From NCBI GenBank assembly GCA_022827275.1, contig JAJDTG010000005.1, forward strand, positions 62,001 through 126,000: 64,000 nucleotides of DNA. Reading direction: 5' to 3'. The notes below the pieces were generated by a model. That model ran no database searches and was not told the origin of the DNA. It saw nothing but the letters and a program-made list of their open reading frames with translations. A program made the position numbers and the translations under genes. The stretch comes from Candidatus Dadabacteria bacterium. GTDB taxonomy: Bacteria; Desulfobacterota_D; UBA1144; Nemesobacterales; Nemesobacteraceae. This document shows positions 11,591 through 21,706 of this stretch, piece by piece; position 1 is the first letter of the stretch; each line of letters starts with the position of its first letter.

Positions 11591-13474
11591 CTAGATTACG
11601 AAATCGAGGTTCTCGGTGATTCTCGTGTCATTGCCCGCGAACTCCGTCATGTAGAGTTCGATTCTCTGCGAGGCCACGTCGTGGTCGTGGTTGTTTAGGT
11701 TTATGTTGAGCAGGTCTATGTACCACGGCACCTTTACGTCGTCAAGCACGTAGGCTTTCACTATCTGCTTCGCTATCGGAAGGGTTGTGGGCTTAGAGAT
11801 GTCGTGGACGTCCCTGTCACTTGCCGCCTGAAGCTTTGCGTACTCTTCCTCAAGAAGCCTCTCGAAGACCTCGACGGTGAACGTGTCTCCGGCCTTAAGC
11901 CCGGTCTCGGCATCATCCTCGGTGAGCTCCGCTCCCTTGTGGATCCACTCCCATAGTATGCTGAGCCTTATCTCCCCGGTCGCGGCGTCCTCCATCAGGT
12001 AGAGGATATCGTCGTTTCCGAAGAAGTCGGCGGGCTTGAGCGCCGCGGCCTGGAATCCCTGGCCGAACGCGTTTCCGTACTGAAGTCCGACGCTGAGCAG
12101 GTTGCGTGCCCCTCTTATCGTTCTCGGGGCGGGCTCAAGAAGTATGAGGCCGTCTGCGTCCTCCTGGGTATATGTGAGGGGAGGGAATTCTCTTCCGAGC
12201 TGGTTTTCCTCGCCTGCCTTCTCCCAGACGGGTCTTATTATATGGACCATCTTCCAGTGGGCGACCCATTTGCCGCTTGCCCCTTCCTGCTGCTCCCTTA
12301 CGGCCCCGGCGTAGGCCTTCTCCATGCTGCTCTCTACCCCTTCCTTCGATCCCACGGGTATGTTCGGTTCCATGCCTCCCTGCCAGAGTGCAAAGTTCCC
12401 GTTTACGTCCGGGGTGTTTACGGCTCTTCTAACTCGGTCCTCGTAGTTTCTCATGTATCCGTAGGTCATGGTGATCGATTCTATGTTCGGATTAACGAAA
12501 TCCTCATCCCACGCCATGGCGTCAGAGACGCTGTTTATGTAATCCCACCTGCCGGTGTTAAACCCGGCGAAGTGCTTGCCGAGAACTGCCCTTATCTCCA
12601 TGAGCTGGAACGTTTCCTCGAGCTGCTCTATAAGCACGTATACCTTTATCGTGCCTTCGGGAAGCCCGATGTGGCCCTCAAGGGCGCTTAGCATCTCGTT
12701 CCAGAGCGCGGCTTCCTCTGCGGTCTGGATCTTGGGCAGGTAAAGGACTATGGATGAGTTTCTCTTGGCGAGCTCCCTGTAGTTGTTAACGACAAAGAGA
12801 GTCATGTCGACCACGGAAGCCGAAAGCGCTACGCCGTCAGCGTCGCGTATGTGGCGGTCGTCCAGGTGAAGTCCTCTCGCCCTGAAAATAACGGTGGTGA
12901 AGTCAAGCTGCTTTTCCCAGTCCTCGATTATGTTGTGTCCGAAAAATTCCTGTCCCCAACTGTTCATCTGCCCCGCCACGACTTCCGCGGTTTTCATGAA
13001 CACCTCGTCCCTTGCGATCGCGAGCTTCAGGTTTCGCTGGTTGTCAAGGGACATGGTCGAGATCTGTCCCAGCGCGTCCTCGCCGTCGAACATCCACCCG
13101 TCCGCGCCCGAGAGAAGGGCGTAGGCGACGTTTCTTATGCTGTTTTCAACCGGGGAGTTCGGTTTTGCCGCAGGTCCTGTTCCCTGTATCCACTGTCTTC
13201 TGAGATCGTGGGGGATCTCCGGCCCCTCGAATTTTCCGTCCCTTGCGTCCTGGACCTTCATGTTGGTGCGCGGTATGAGAGAATCGGGATCAAGAAAAGT
13301 TATTCTTTCCTTGGATTCATAGCGCCTTTTTCTTCTCTGGGTCCTTTTTTCCATGAGGGACTTCTGCTCGCCGTTATAGTGGGCCATGAATTCAAGGGCC
13401 TCTAGCGCCTCCGGCGTGTACACGTCCACGTAGGATTGCTCGATGTTGTCTCTTATGTGCAGTGTGGTGCCCAT
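11591..13474 (-). CDS. aceB: Malate synthase-family protein (glyoxylate shunt)
   Basis: 627 aa; [48 protein letters not shown]; adjacent to isocitrate lyase. Confidence 0.88.
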   Translation of the reverse strand: MGTTLHIRDNIEQSYVDVYTPEALEALEFMAHYNGEQKSLMEKRTQRRKRRYESKERITFLDPDSLIPRTNMKVQDARDGKFEGPEIPHDLRRQWIQGTGPAAKPNSPVENSIRNVAYALLSGADGWMFDGEDALGQISTMSLDNQRNLKLAIARDEVFMKTAEVVAGQMNSWGQEFFGHNIIEDWEKQLDFTTVIFRARGLHLDDRHIRDADGVALSASVVDMTLFVVNNYRELAKRNSSIVLYLPKIQTAEEAALWNEMLSALEGHIGLPEGTIKVYVLIEQLEETFQLMEIRAVLGKHFAGFNTGRWDYINSVSDAMAWDEDFVNPNIESITMTYGYMRNYEDRVRRAVNTPDVNGNFALWQGGMEPNIPVGSKEGVESSMEKAYAGAVREQQEGASGKWVAHWKMVHIIRPVWEKAGEENQLGREFPPLTYTQEDADGLILLEPAPRTIRGARNLLSVGLQYGNAFGQGFQAAALKPADFFGNDDILYLMEDAATGEIRLSILWEWIHKGAELTEDDAETGLKAGDTFTVEVFERLLEEEYAKLQAASDRDVHDISKPTTLPIAKQIVKAYVLDDVKVPWYIDLLNINLNNHDHDVASQRIELYMTEFAGNDTRITENLDFVI

Positions 13475-13745
13475 TGGTTATTTACTCCTCGGATGCCTGT
13501 TATGATTGAATAAAAACAGCCTAGTATAAACAAGTTCTCGATTAAATCAAATATCCCGTCCGGAACCCGCTGGGCGTCGGGGAAAGCGGCGGTTTTTTAG
13601 CTTCAAGCGTGATCGTACAGGCGAATGGAGAAGGGTTTTTTGCGCTGCCGGCACACAAGCTTTACAGGGGAAGACGGGCGGGCGGGAGCACCGGTATTTT
13701 CCGGCTGACACAGCTAAAACCTTGCGCGTCTCTTCCCTTGACCGC

Positions 13746-15506
13746 TCAATCGGATGAAGGAGCTGGTGCCTTCACGCGGATCTTGAGGATGTCCGTGTCG
13801 TAATACTGCTGATGTTGCACCGATGAGGCGATGTGTTGCAACAGTCGCAGAGACACCTCCTGTTCAGTCGGGGCCTCCGTTGCTCTCTCGCCTAGCAGCG
13901 CGATCTGGTCTTCGAGATTTTCTTCAGTGGCTGATGCAACGAATTCAAGCACAGCCTCGTCGCCTTCCTTGTGCGCAATAATGCGCAGTCGCCGTAAAGG
14001 TTCTTCCTCATCTGATGCCGTCTTCTGCTCAAGCAGTGTGAGTAGGGTTTCTTCACTGGCGGCATCGAGGCGGTCAGCCATTGCCTTCCCCCAACCGCTG
14101 TGAGAGGCAAACGATTGCAGAAACTCCCGGATTTTCGGCAATATCGTAATATGAAACGGAAGCTCTATGCGTCTGCGCCGAGGTTCAGTGACTTCGATAA
14201 AAAGCGTCAAGAGCAGAGCGGCGAGACCACCTGCCGTCATGCCGTTCTGCAATAAGCCACCGGCAAATTCCGCAAAATACTCAGGGAAGATCACGCCGTT
14301 CTGAAAGCCGACGCCTACCCAGAATGAAACTCCTGCGATCATGCCTTTGCGGTAGTCAATTCCGTCCTGGACGACAACTTTCATTCCAACCACAAACAGC
14401 ATGGCTACCAGGATGGCCAGGTACCCCGCGGCCACCGGACTCGGAATTGCAAGAATTGCGCCGAGCGCCTTGGGGAAGCACGCCAGGATGAGAAAGACGA
14501 TGCCCGCAGCGACCCCGACTGTCCGGGTCCCCACTCCGGTAAGTTCCGTTACCGATACGCTGGTCGAGTACGTCGTATTTGGAATCGTGCCGGCGCACCC
14601 GGATAGCAGGTTGCCCACCCCATCGGCGGCCACAGCTCCCTGAACGGAACGAAAGTCTATGGCTCGTGGCCGTCGCCACGAAATGCGCTGAATTGCTACG
14701 GAGTCACCAACTGTTTCGATTGCACCAATCAGGGTGACGAAGATGAACCCGGGCAGAAGCGCCCAGAATGTCGGTCCAAAACTCAGATCCAGGCCGGGCC
14801 AGCCTCCTTTCGGAAACCCGATCCAGGCGGCCTCGGAAATGCGTGCCGTGTCGTAAATTCCGAAAAACCCGCCGACAATGGACCCTACAATGACGCCTGC
14901 TACGGGTGCCCAAAGTCGAAATACACCGGCGCCCTTGAGGGCGATGGCAGTGATGACAAGTACGGTCACGAGCGCGCTGATGGGGGCGGCCTGGGGATGT
15001 GCGGCTTCCTGAACGTTGTCCAGAAGATCGAAAATTATTGGCATCACGGTGACGGAAATCAGCATGATTACCGTGCCCGCGACTGTGGGGGTAAGTATCC
15101 GGCGAAACAGGGAAAGACGTTTCGCCAAGGCAAACTGGAACAAGGACGAGATAATGACAAGCGTCGCCAGCATGGCGGGTCCGCCTTCCGCGATCGCAGT
15201 GATACAGATTGCGATGAATGCGCCGGAGGTGCCCATCAAGAGGACATACCCTGCGCCGATTCGACCAACTTTGACGGCCTGCAGTATCGTGCTGATCCCG
15301 CTGATCACGACTGATGCGAATACCGCCCACATCATGTAATTTTCAGATCCGCCGGCCGCCTTGATCACGATTAACGGCGTGAGGACAATCCCCGATATGG
15401 TGAGAATGGCAAGTTGCAGGCCCAGCCCGGCTACCAGTAGCGTTGGCGGTCTGTCGTCGGGTTCGTAGCGGACGTCTGATCGCAGAGTGGAAGTGTCGGT
15501 AGACAT
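13746..15506 (-). CDS. Nucleobase:cation symporter, SLC23/NCS2 family permease with C-terminal cytosolic extension
   Basis: 12-14 TM segments, QRISWRRPRAIDFRSVQGAVAADGVGNLLSGCAGTIPNTTYS. Confidence 0.88.
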   Translation of the reverse strand: MSTDTSTLRSDVRYEPDDRPPTLLVAGLGLQLAILTISGIVLTPLIVIKAAGGSENYMMWAVFASVVISGISTILQAVKVGRIGAGYVLLMGTSGAFIAICITAIAEGGPAMLATLVIISSLFQFALAKRLSLFRRILTPTVAGTVIMLISVTVMPIIFDLLDNVQEAAHPQAAPISALVTVLVITAIALKGAGVFRLWAPVAGVIVGSIVGGFFGIYDTARISEAAWIGFPKGGWPGLDLSFGPTFWALLPGFIFVTLIGAIETVGDSVAIQRISWRRPRAIDFRSVQGAVAADGVGNLLSGCAGTIPNTTYSTSVSVTELTGVGTRTVGVAAGIVFLILACFPKALGAILAIPSPVAAGYLAILVAMLFVVGMKVVVQDGIDYRKGMIAGVSFWVGVGFQNGVIFPEYFAEFAGGLLQNGMTAGGLAALLLTLFIEVTEPRRRRIELPFHITILPKIREFLQSFASHSGWGKAMADRLDAASEETLLTLLEQKTASDEEEPLRRLRIIAHKEGDEAVLEFVASATEENLEDQIALLGERATEAPTEQEVSLRLLQHIASSVQHQQYYDTDILKIRVKAPAPSSD

Positions 15507-15709
15507 GCCGATACTATACTAAAACGGTCAGATTTTTCTACGGAGCAACAAATGCGGGCTGGAAGCATGACAACAGGGCGCCAATCCAGCACTGACGAAG
15601 GCGGATGTGGAACTTCTGGAGGCTCTCTTTCGGCAATTTGTCTGTTAACCAGGTTGCCGGTATATTAGCAAATTCGGTTTTTACCTAATAGACGACAGAA
15701 GATTTCGAA

Positions 15710-15788
15710 GGTGGGTGTAGCTCAGCCCGGTTAGAGCACTTGGTTGTGGCCCAAGAGGTCGCCGGTTCAAATCCGGTCATCCACCCCA
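15710..15788 (+). tRNA. tRNA-His (anticodon GTG)
   Basis: Acceptor GTGGGTG/CATCCAC with G-1:C73, anticodon loop TTGTGGC, encoded CCA. Confidence 0.95.
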
Positions 15789-15820
15789 TTTCCTTACAGG
15801 CAGCGGAAAACTAAAGACAG

Positions 15821-16921
15821 ATGGGACTTCGATGCGGAATAGTAGGGCTTCCCAATGTCGGGAAGTCAACTCTCTTTAACGCGCTTACAAACGCGGGTGC
15901 GGCGGCCTCCAACTTTCCTTTCTGCACAATAGATCCCAACGTGGGAGTGGTAGGGGTCCCGGACCCGAGGCTTTATGCCCTCTCGGACATAGTAAAACCC
16001 CAGAAGATCGTTCCCACCAGCCTGGAAATTGTTGACATCGCGGGGCTTGTGAAGGGGGCTTCTGAGGGAAAGGGCAAGGGAAACGCCTTTTTGTCACACA
16101 TAAGAGGGGTTGACCTGATACTCCATGTCGTTAGATGTTTTGAGGATGAAAACGTAATCCATGTCGAGGAGGGGATCGACGCCATCCGTGACATCCGCAC
16201 TATCGAGGACGAACTTATCCTAAAGGATCTCGAGACGGTGGAGAAAAGGGAGGAGAAACTCGCAAATCAGGCCAAAAGCAGGGATAAGGACATAATAAGG
16301 GAGCTTGAGACCGTGAAGTCGCTTCGGGAGTTTATAGAGAGCGGGCGGCGCGCGAGGGATTTCCCGTGCCCGGAAGGGGGCACGGACACTTTAAGGGAGC
16401 TTTTTCTCCTTAGCGAAAAACCCGTTATCTACGTCTGCAACGTCTCGGAAGAGGAGGTCTCGGGAGCGGGGGAGAACGCCGAGGTCAGGAAGGTACGGGA
16501 GCATGCGGAGCGATCGGGAGACGATGTCATCGTCGTTTCTGCCAGGATAGAGGCGGAGATAGCAGAGCTTGAGGGCGAGGAGAAGGCGGCTTTTTTGGAG
16601 GAACTCGGGCTTCGGGCTTCCGGCCTTGATAGGCTCGTTAACTGCGCGTATTCGAATCTCGGGCTTCTTACCTATTTCACCTCGGGACCGAAGGAAGTAA
16701 GGGCCTGGACGGTGAAGCGCGGAACCAAGGCGCCCCAGGCGGCCGGGATGATCCATACCGATTTCGAAAGGGGTTTCATAAGGGCCGAGACCATATCCTA
16801 CGAGGATTACGTGGGGGAAGGTTCCGAGCAGATGGTTAGGGAAGCCGGGAAGATGAGGCTCGAGGGAAAGGACTACGAGGTCTGCGACGGGGACGTCATG
16901 TTTTTCAGGTTCAATGTCTGA
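15821..16921 (+). CDS. ychF: Redox-regulated ATPase YchF
   Basis: GIVGLPNVGKSTLFNALTNAGAAASNFPFCTIDPNVG. Confidence 0.97.
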   Translation: MGLRCGIVGLPNVGKSTLFNALTNAGAAASNFPFCTIDPNVGVVGVPDPRLYALSDIVKPQKIVPTSLEIVDIAGLVKGASEGKGKGNAFLSHIRGVDLILHVVRCFEDENVIHVEEGIDAIRDIRTIEDELILKDLETVEKREEKLANQAKSRDKDIIRELETVKSLREFIESGRRARDFPCPEGGTDTLRELFLLSEKPVIYVCNVSEEEVSGAGENAEVRKVREHAERSGDDVIVVSARIEAEIAELEGEEKAAFLEELGLRASGLDRLVNCAYSNLGLLTYFTSGPKEVRAWTVKRGTKAPQAAGMIHTDFERGFIRAETISYEDYVGEGSEQMVREAGKMRLEGKDYEVCDGDVMFFRFNV

Positions 16922-16992
16922 TCCGCCCGCGCCCGGTTTCGGGGCCGGTTTTGCCTGCTCCCGCCTTGTTCGGATAGAATTCTCAAAAGGGC

Positions 16993-18099
16993 ATGATCTA
17001 TAAAACTTTCCTAAGGCCGGTTCTTGACCGTCTTGATTCAGAAACGTGGCACCATAACGTAAAGGAACTCATGCACGTCTGCGAGTTCTCGGGTCTTACC
17101 CTGAGACTCCTTGAGTTAGCCGCAAGCGGCGGAAGCAGGTTCGGGGACAAGAGGTTAGGCGTCACCGTAGCCGGCGTGCCTTTTGAGAATCCCCTTATCG
17201 TGGGTGCGGGATGGGACAAGACCGGCAGGGCGCTCCGGGCGCTTTACTCGATTGGTTTTGCGGGAGTCGAGGTGGGTTCGGTCGTGGAAAGGTCCCAGGG
17301 GGGAAACCCCAAGCCCAGGCAGTTCATGGTAACCCCCGATGTGTGTCTTAATTCCCTTGGGCTAAACAGCCCGGGGATGGACGCTGTCTTAGAGAACCTC
17401 AGGAGGTACGGCCGCCTCGATATGCCCTTGGGAATAAATCTGGGCATAAACTCTGATGTAAGCCATGAGGATGCCCCGCGGGCCTACGCCGCCGTCGCGC
17501 GGAAATTCCGTGGGGATGCTTCCTACTTTGCCATAAACGTGAGCTCTCCCAACACCCCGGGGCTGAGGAAGCTTCAGGACGGAGGGCGCCTTGAGGAGAT
17601 AATACGTGCGGTAACGGAGTCACTCGTTGATTCCTCGGGAGTTGGGAAACCACTGTTTGTAAAAATCTCCCCAGATCTTTCCCTGGGTGCGATAGACGAT
17701 CTCCTTGGGGTCGTGATCGATTCCGGGATTTCGGGCGTAATCGCTACCAACACGAGTGACAACCGGGCCCTCAAGGCAAAGTACGGTGCGAAGTGGGAAG
17801 GTCTTCCCGGGGGGCTAAGCGGAAACGATTCTGAGTACAGGTCGCTTTCGACGTCGATTATTTCCCATATTTACCGTACCGCCGACGGGGAGCTTGAGAT
17901 AATCGGGGTCGGGGGCGTGAGCGACACGGCTTCTGCTCTTGAGAAGCTTCGCGCGGGCGCAAAGGCTCTCCAGGTGGTCACGGGTCTTCGCGGAGAGGGC
18001 CTGTCGGTCGCGAACTCCATAAACAGGGGGCTTCTCCGGTTCATGGATGAAAACGGAATCAGCGACATAAGCGAGATTACGGGTTCCGATCACGGGTGA
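16993..18099 (+). CDS. pyrD: Dihydroorotate dehydrogenase (quinone type)
   Basis: NPLIVGAGWDKTG, INVSSPNTPGLRKLQ, FVKISPDLS, GVGGVSDTASALEKLRAGA. Confidence 0.93.
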   Translation: MIYKTFLRPVLDRLDSETWHHNVKELMHVCEFSGLTLRLLELAASGGSRFGDKRLGVTVAGVPFENPLIVGAGWDKTGRALRALYSIGFAGVEVGSVVERSQGGNPKPRQFMVTPDVCLNSLGLNSPGMDAVLENLRRYGRLDMPLGINLGINSDVSHEDAPRAYAAVARKFRGDASYFAINVSSPNTPGLRKLQDGGRLEEIIRAVTESLVDSSGVGKPLFVKISPDLSLGAIDDLLGVVIDSGISGVIATNTSDNRALKAKYGAKWEGLPGGLSGNDSEYRSLSTSIISHIYRTADGELEIIGVGGVSDTASALEKLRAGAKALQVVTGLRGEGLSVANSINRGLLRFMDENGISDISEITGSDHG

Positions 18100-18221
18100 A
18101 GCGGTGTGGAGTCGTTAAGGGAAAGGGGATCTTGAGTCTTTCTTCCGGCCGCCATTGCGGCCTGGTTCCGGTTTTCCCGGCTTTTATTCCGTAGACAGCA
18201 TAGTTTGTATATAATTCCCCT

Positions 18222-19400
18222 ATGAAAAACGTACCGGGATTTCTGCTAAGCGGTGTATCCGCCGGGCTTAAGAAAAACGAAAAGAGGGATCTGGCGCTTA
18301 TATTCTCAACGGTTCCGGCCCGCGCGTCCGCCATATTCACGAAAAACTTGATAAAAGGCGCCCCCGTGCTTGTCGGGCAGGAGAGAATCGCAGGCGGGTT
18401 CTGTCAGGCGCTGATAATAAACAGCGTGAATGCTAACGCTTTTACGGGCCAAAGGGGCTATGAAGACTCGCTTGAAGTTGCAAACACCCTCTCCGGGCGG
18501 CTCGGAATAGATGAATCGCTCGTGATCCCTTCGTCAACCGGGGTTACAGGGGAGTGGCTGCGCGTCGGGAAAATCAAAAAGTCCATTCCCAAGCTCATAA
18601 AGGCTCTTGGAGAAGACAATGTCCGCGAGGCGGCCGAAGCCATAATGACGACCGACTCCTTTCCCAAGTACGCATCAAGGCAGCTTGCCGTGGGAGAAAA
18701 GACCGCCACCGTCTCGGCTATCGGCAAGGGGGCGGGGATGATATGCCCTGACATGGCGACCATGCTCTGTTTTATAATGACCGACCTTAATATTCAGCGG
18801 AGAGCTCTTTCGAGAGCTCTTGTGGCGGCGGCAGCCGGTTCTTTTAACGCCATAACGGTTGACGGGGACACTTCCCCTAACGACTCCGTTTTTATCCTCG
18901 CAAACGGGGTTCTGGGAAACAGGCAGATCACGGAGAAAAGCGGGGATTACGGCAGGTTCGTGGACGTGCTTTCGTCTTTATGCGGAGAGATCGCCGGGAT
19001 GATAGTAAGCGACGGCGAGGGGGCTACGAAGGTTGTCAGGATCAATGTTACGGAAGCCAGGACCGAGAGGGAAGCCGAGAAGATCGCGAGGACGATAGCC
19101 ACTTCCCAGCTCGTTAAGACCGCGTTTTACGGGGAGGACGCGAACTGGGGAAGGATAGTGGCGGCCGCCGGAAGGGCCGGCGTGAAGTTCGATCCGGAGA
19201 GAATAAAGCTTTATTTCGGAGGAGTGGAGGTATTTTCAAAAGGGGTAAGATCCAAGCCGGAATCAAGGTTTGCCTCCGTGTTCAAAAAACCGTCTTTTAC
19301 GGTAACCCTGAGTCTCGGGGAGGGTAAGGCGGCCTACTCGATTCTCACAAGCGACCTAAGCCACAAGTACGTCTCTATCAACTCCGATTACAGGACCTGA
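18222..19400 (+). CDS. argJ: Bifunctional ornithine acetyltransferase/N-acetylglutamate synthase
   Basis: NSVNANAFTGQRG, KGAGMICPDMATMLCFIMTD, YGEDANWGRI. Confidence 0.95.
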   Translation: MKNVPGFLLSGVSAGLKKNEKRDLALIFSTVPARASAIFTKNLIKGAPVLVGQERIAGGFCQALIINSVNANAFTGQRGYEDSLEVANTLSGRLGIDESLVIPSSTGVTGEWLRVGKIKKSIPKLIKALGEDNVREAAEAIMTTDSFPKYASRQLAVGEKTATVSAIGKGAGMICPDMATMLCFIMTDLNIQRRALSRALVAAAAGSFNAITVDGDTSPNDSVFILANGVLGNRQITEKSGDYGRFVDVLSSLCGEIAGMIVSDGEGATKVVRINVTEARTEREAEKIARTIATSQLVKTAFYGEDANWGRIVAAAGRAGVKFDPERIKLYFGGVEVFSKGVRSKPESRFASVFKKPSFTVTLSLGEGKAAYSILTSDLSHKYVSINSDYRT

Positions 19401-19431
19401 CCCGGGGGGCTTTCGGCCGAGGCTCCCTGTT

Positions 19432-20124
19432 TCATGCCTGGGTTTCGTCAGCGAACCCGGTTTTCTCAAGATGTCTTCCGGTGCGGTATTCGGTATATCT
19501 CGTGAGAACCCTTATATTGTTTTTTACCTTCTCCAGGTTTGTGTCCATCATTTCCGGGCGTCTCATTATGTCCATGTGGAATGGGTAGGTGTTTGTTCTC
19601 CCGCGTGTTTTCTCAAGATTGCCGAGTTTTCCGTTTTCAACGTCAAACCCCGCGATCTCTTTTTCCCTGTCAAAGCGCAGGTCGGGCCTGTAGCCGCAAA
19701 GGGTAAGCGCTCTTAGGAAGAAAACGAGGAAAACGGAGTGCGGTTCCCGTTTTTCCGAGAGAAGCCCCAGGGTGTCTGCCGCGAGGTCGAACAGTTCGCC
19801 CCCGGGTTCCTGTTCGGGGGTGAGGAAATCAAGCAACTCCAAAACGCGGTTTGCCGCGACGAAAGAGTCGACCGATTCCGTTATCTCCCTGTAGCTCTCC
19901 TTAAGCGTCACGTCCCCGATGAGGTTGAATCTTCCTTTGTTAAGGGTTACTTCGATTTCAAGGCGGTTAAAGAAATCGAGGCGTCCCCCGAAGCGCTTCT
20001 GGCTTTTTTTCGCGTTTTTGGCAAGCGCCCTGAATTTCCCGAGTTCCCTTGAAAAAAGGGTCATAAGAAGATCGGCTTCCCCGTAGCTTGATTTCCTTAA
20101 AACAAGCGCTTCACATGTCTCCAT
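19432..20124 (-). CDS. recO: DNA repair protein RecO
   Basis: ALVLRKSSYGEADLLMTLFSRELGKFRALAKNAKKSQKRFGGRLDFFN. Confidence 0.88.
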   Translation of the reverse strand: METCEALVLRKSSYGEADLLMTLFSRELGKFRALAKNAKKSQKRFGGRLDFFNRLEIEVTLNKGRFNLIGDVTLKESYREITESVDSFVAANRVLELLDFLTPEQEPGGELFDLAADTLGLLSEKREPHSVFLVFFLRALTLCGYRPDLRFDREKEIAGFDVENGKLGNLEKTRGRTNTYPFHMDIMRRPEMMDTNLEKVKNNIRVLTRYTEYRTGRHLEKTGFADETQA

Positions 20125-20300
20125 CGTCTGTTTCCGGGCTCAAAACGTTGATTTTCATTGAAATTTCCCGTGTGTTTGAGAAGATTACTGTTATTTTAGA
20201 TGACAGGCAAAGTAAGCTGCGGACACGTTCCCTGCGGGTGACTATCCGCCCGAAAGGCCGTCCGCGCAGACAAAACATCCGGTAGAATTCTGTATCCGAA

Positions 20301-21143
20301 ATGACTTTTTTAAAAAACCTCTCGGGATTCCTAAAAATAGAGCACACCTTCTTTTCCCTTCCACTCATTTTCGCGGGAGCTTTTCTTGCCGCCGGCGGGA
20401 TATTCAGCGCCCGGCTTTTCGTGCTGATTGTGCTCGCGGGAACGGGAGCGAGGACCGCCGCGCTTGCGCTCAACAGGATTTTTGACCGGGAAATAGACCG
20501 GGAGAACCCGAGAACCACGCAGAGAGAGCTTCCCTCAGGCAGGATGAGCATGGGCGAGGCTTTGGCCGTGGCGGCCGCGGGGGCCCTGCTTTACTTTGTC
20601 TCCGCCTATCTTATATGCCCGCTCGTTTTCCTTCTCTCCCCCCTTCCGCTTGTGGCGTTTACGGTCTATCCGCTTATGAAGAGGTTCACGAGCCTCTGTC
20701 ATTTCGGCGTGGGGCTCTCCCTTGCGCTTGGTCCGCTTGGCGGATGGCTTGCCGTGAGGTGCTCCCTCGAGGAGATGCTTCCGGTAGTCATACTCTCGGT
20801 TTTCACTTTCCTCTGGATTTCGGGCTTTGACATAATATACGCAACGGCCGACGAGGAGTTTGACCGCCGCCGCGGAATTTACTCACTTGTTGCCCGTTTC
20901 GGCAGGCAGAGGGCGCTGCTTGTCTCGAGGATTTCTCACCTGCTTTCGTTCGCCTGCCTCGTGTTTCTCTATATTCTATCGTTTCGGACCCTGTCTGCGC
21001 TTTTGCCGCTTTTGCTCTGCGGCTACCTGCTTTACCTTGAGCACGGAAGCTTCGGGCGGGTTGATTCCGCTTTTTTCAGAATCAACATTCTTGTAGGTTT
21101 TGCGGTTTTGTTTTTCACCCTCGCGGGTATATACTTACCCTGA
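20301..21143 (+). CDS. mqnP: UbiA-family prenyltransferase (MqnP-like, menaquinone pathway)
   Basis: ALNRIFDREIDRENPRTTQRELPSG, DIIYATADEEFDRRRGIYS; adjacent to UbiX/UbiD/MqnE. Confidence 0.87.
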   Translation: MTFLKNLSGFLKIEHTFFSLPLIFAGAFLAAGGIFSARLFVLIVLAGTGARTAALALNRIFDREIDRENPRTTQRELPSGRMSMGEALAVAAAGALLYFVSAYLICPLVFLLSPLPLVAFTVYPLMKRFTSLCHFGVGLSLALGPLGGWLAVRCSLEEMLPVVILSVFTFLWISGFDIIYATADEEFDRRRGIYSLVARFGRQRALLVSRISHLLSFACLVFLYILSFRTLSALLPLLLCGYLLYLEHGSFGRVDSAFFRINILVGFAVLFFTLAGIYLP

Positions 21144-21145
21144 CC

Positions 21146-21697
21146 ATGAGAACGATAGTAGGAATTACGGGAGCTTCCGGAGTCGCTTACGGGGTTGATT
21201 TCCTCAGAAGATGTCCTGATGAGAAATACCTTGTGGCAAGCAAGTGGGGAAAGAGGGTCCTTCACGAGGAACTCGGCCTCAAGGTCGAGGAAATGCGCCC
21301 CTGGGTAACCGATATTTACAGCGATTCTGACCTCGCGTCCCCGTTCTCCTCGGGAAGCAATCATTTCGACTCCATGGTCATAGTTCCCTGTTCGGTTTCC
21401 ACCCTGGCGAAAATCGCAAACGGCATAGCCGACACCCTGATAACGAGAATAGCAGCGGTGGCGCTAAAGGAGAAAAGAAGGCTCATAATTGCCCTGCGCG
21501 AGACGCCGCTTGGCACTATCGCCCTTGAAAACGCGCTTCGGCTCTCCCGCGAGGGAGTGGTGATCGCTCCTATCTCTCCTACTGATTACATGGGGGCCGA
21601 ATCGGTCTCAGACGTGGTGGGCGGTTACGTTGACAAGCTTTTGGGTCTTGTCGGCGTCGATACCGGCAGGGGATGGAAAAGGGAAGAACTGGAGTAG
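21146..21697 (+). CDS. ubiX: UbiX-family flavin prenyltransferase
   Basis: VGITGASGVAYGVDFL, VPCSVSTLAKIANGIADTLITRIAAVALKEKRRLIIALRETPL. Confidence 0.93.
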   Translation: MRTIVGITGASGVAYGVDFLRRCPDEKYLVASKWGKRVLHEELGLKVEEMRPWVTDIYSDSDLASPFSSGSNHFDSMVIVPCSVSTLAKIANGIADTLITRIAAVALKEKRRLIIALRETPLGTIALENALRLSREGVVIAPISPTDYMGAESVSDVVGGYVDKLLGLVGVDTGRGWKREELE

Positions 21698-21706
21698 CTT
21701 TTTCCC

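Noticed and set aside
14704-15330. 208-aa minus-strand ORF in alternative frame of the permease
   Set aside because: Arg/His/Gly-rich frame-shift shadow of the SLC23 permease
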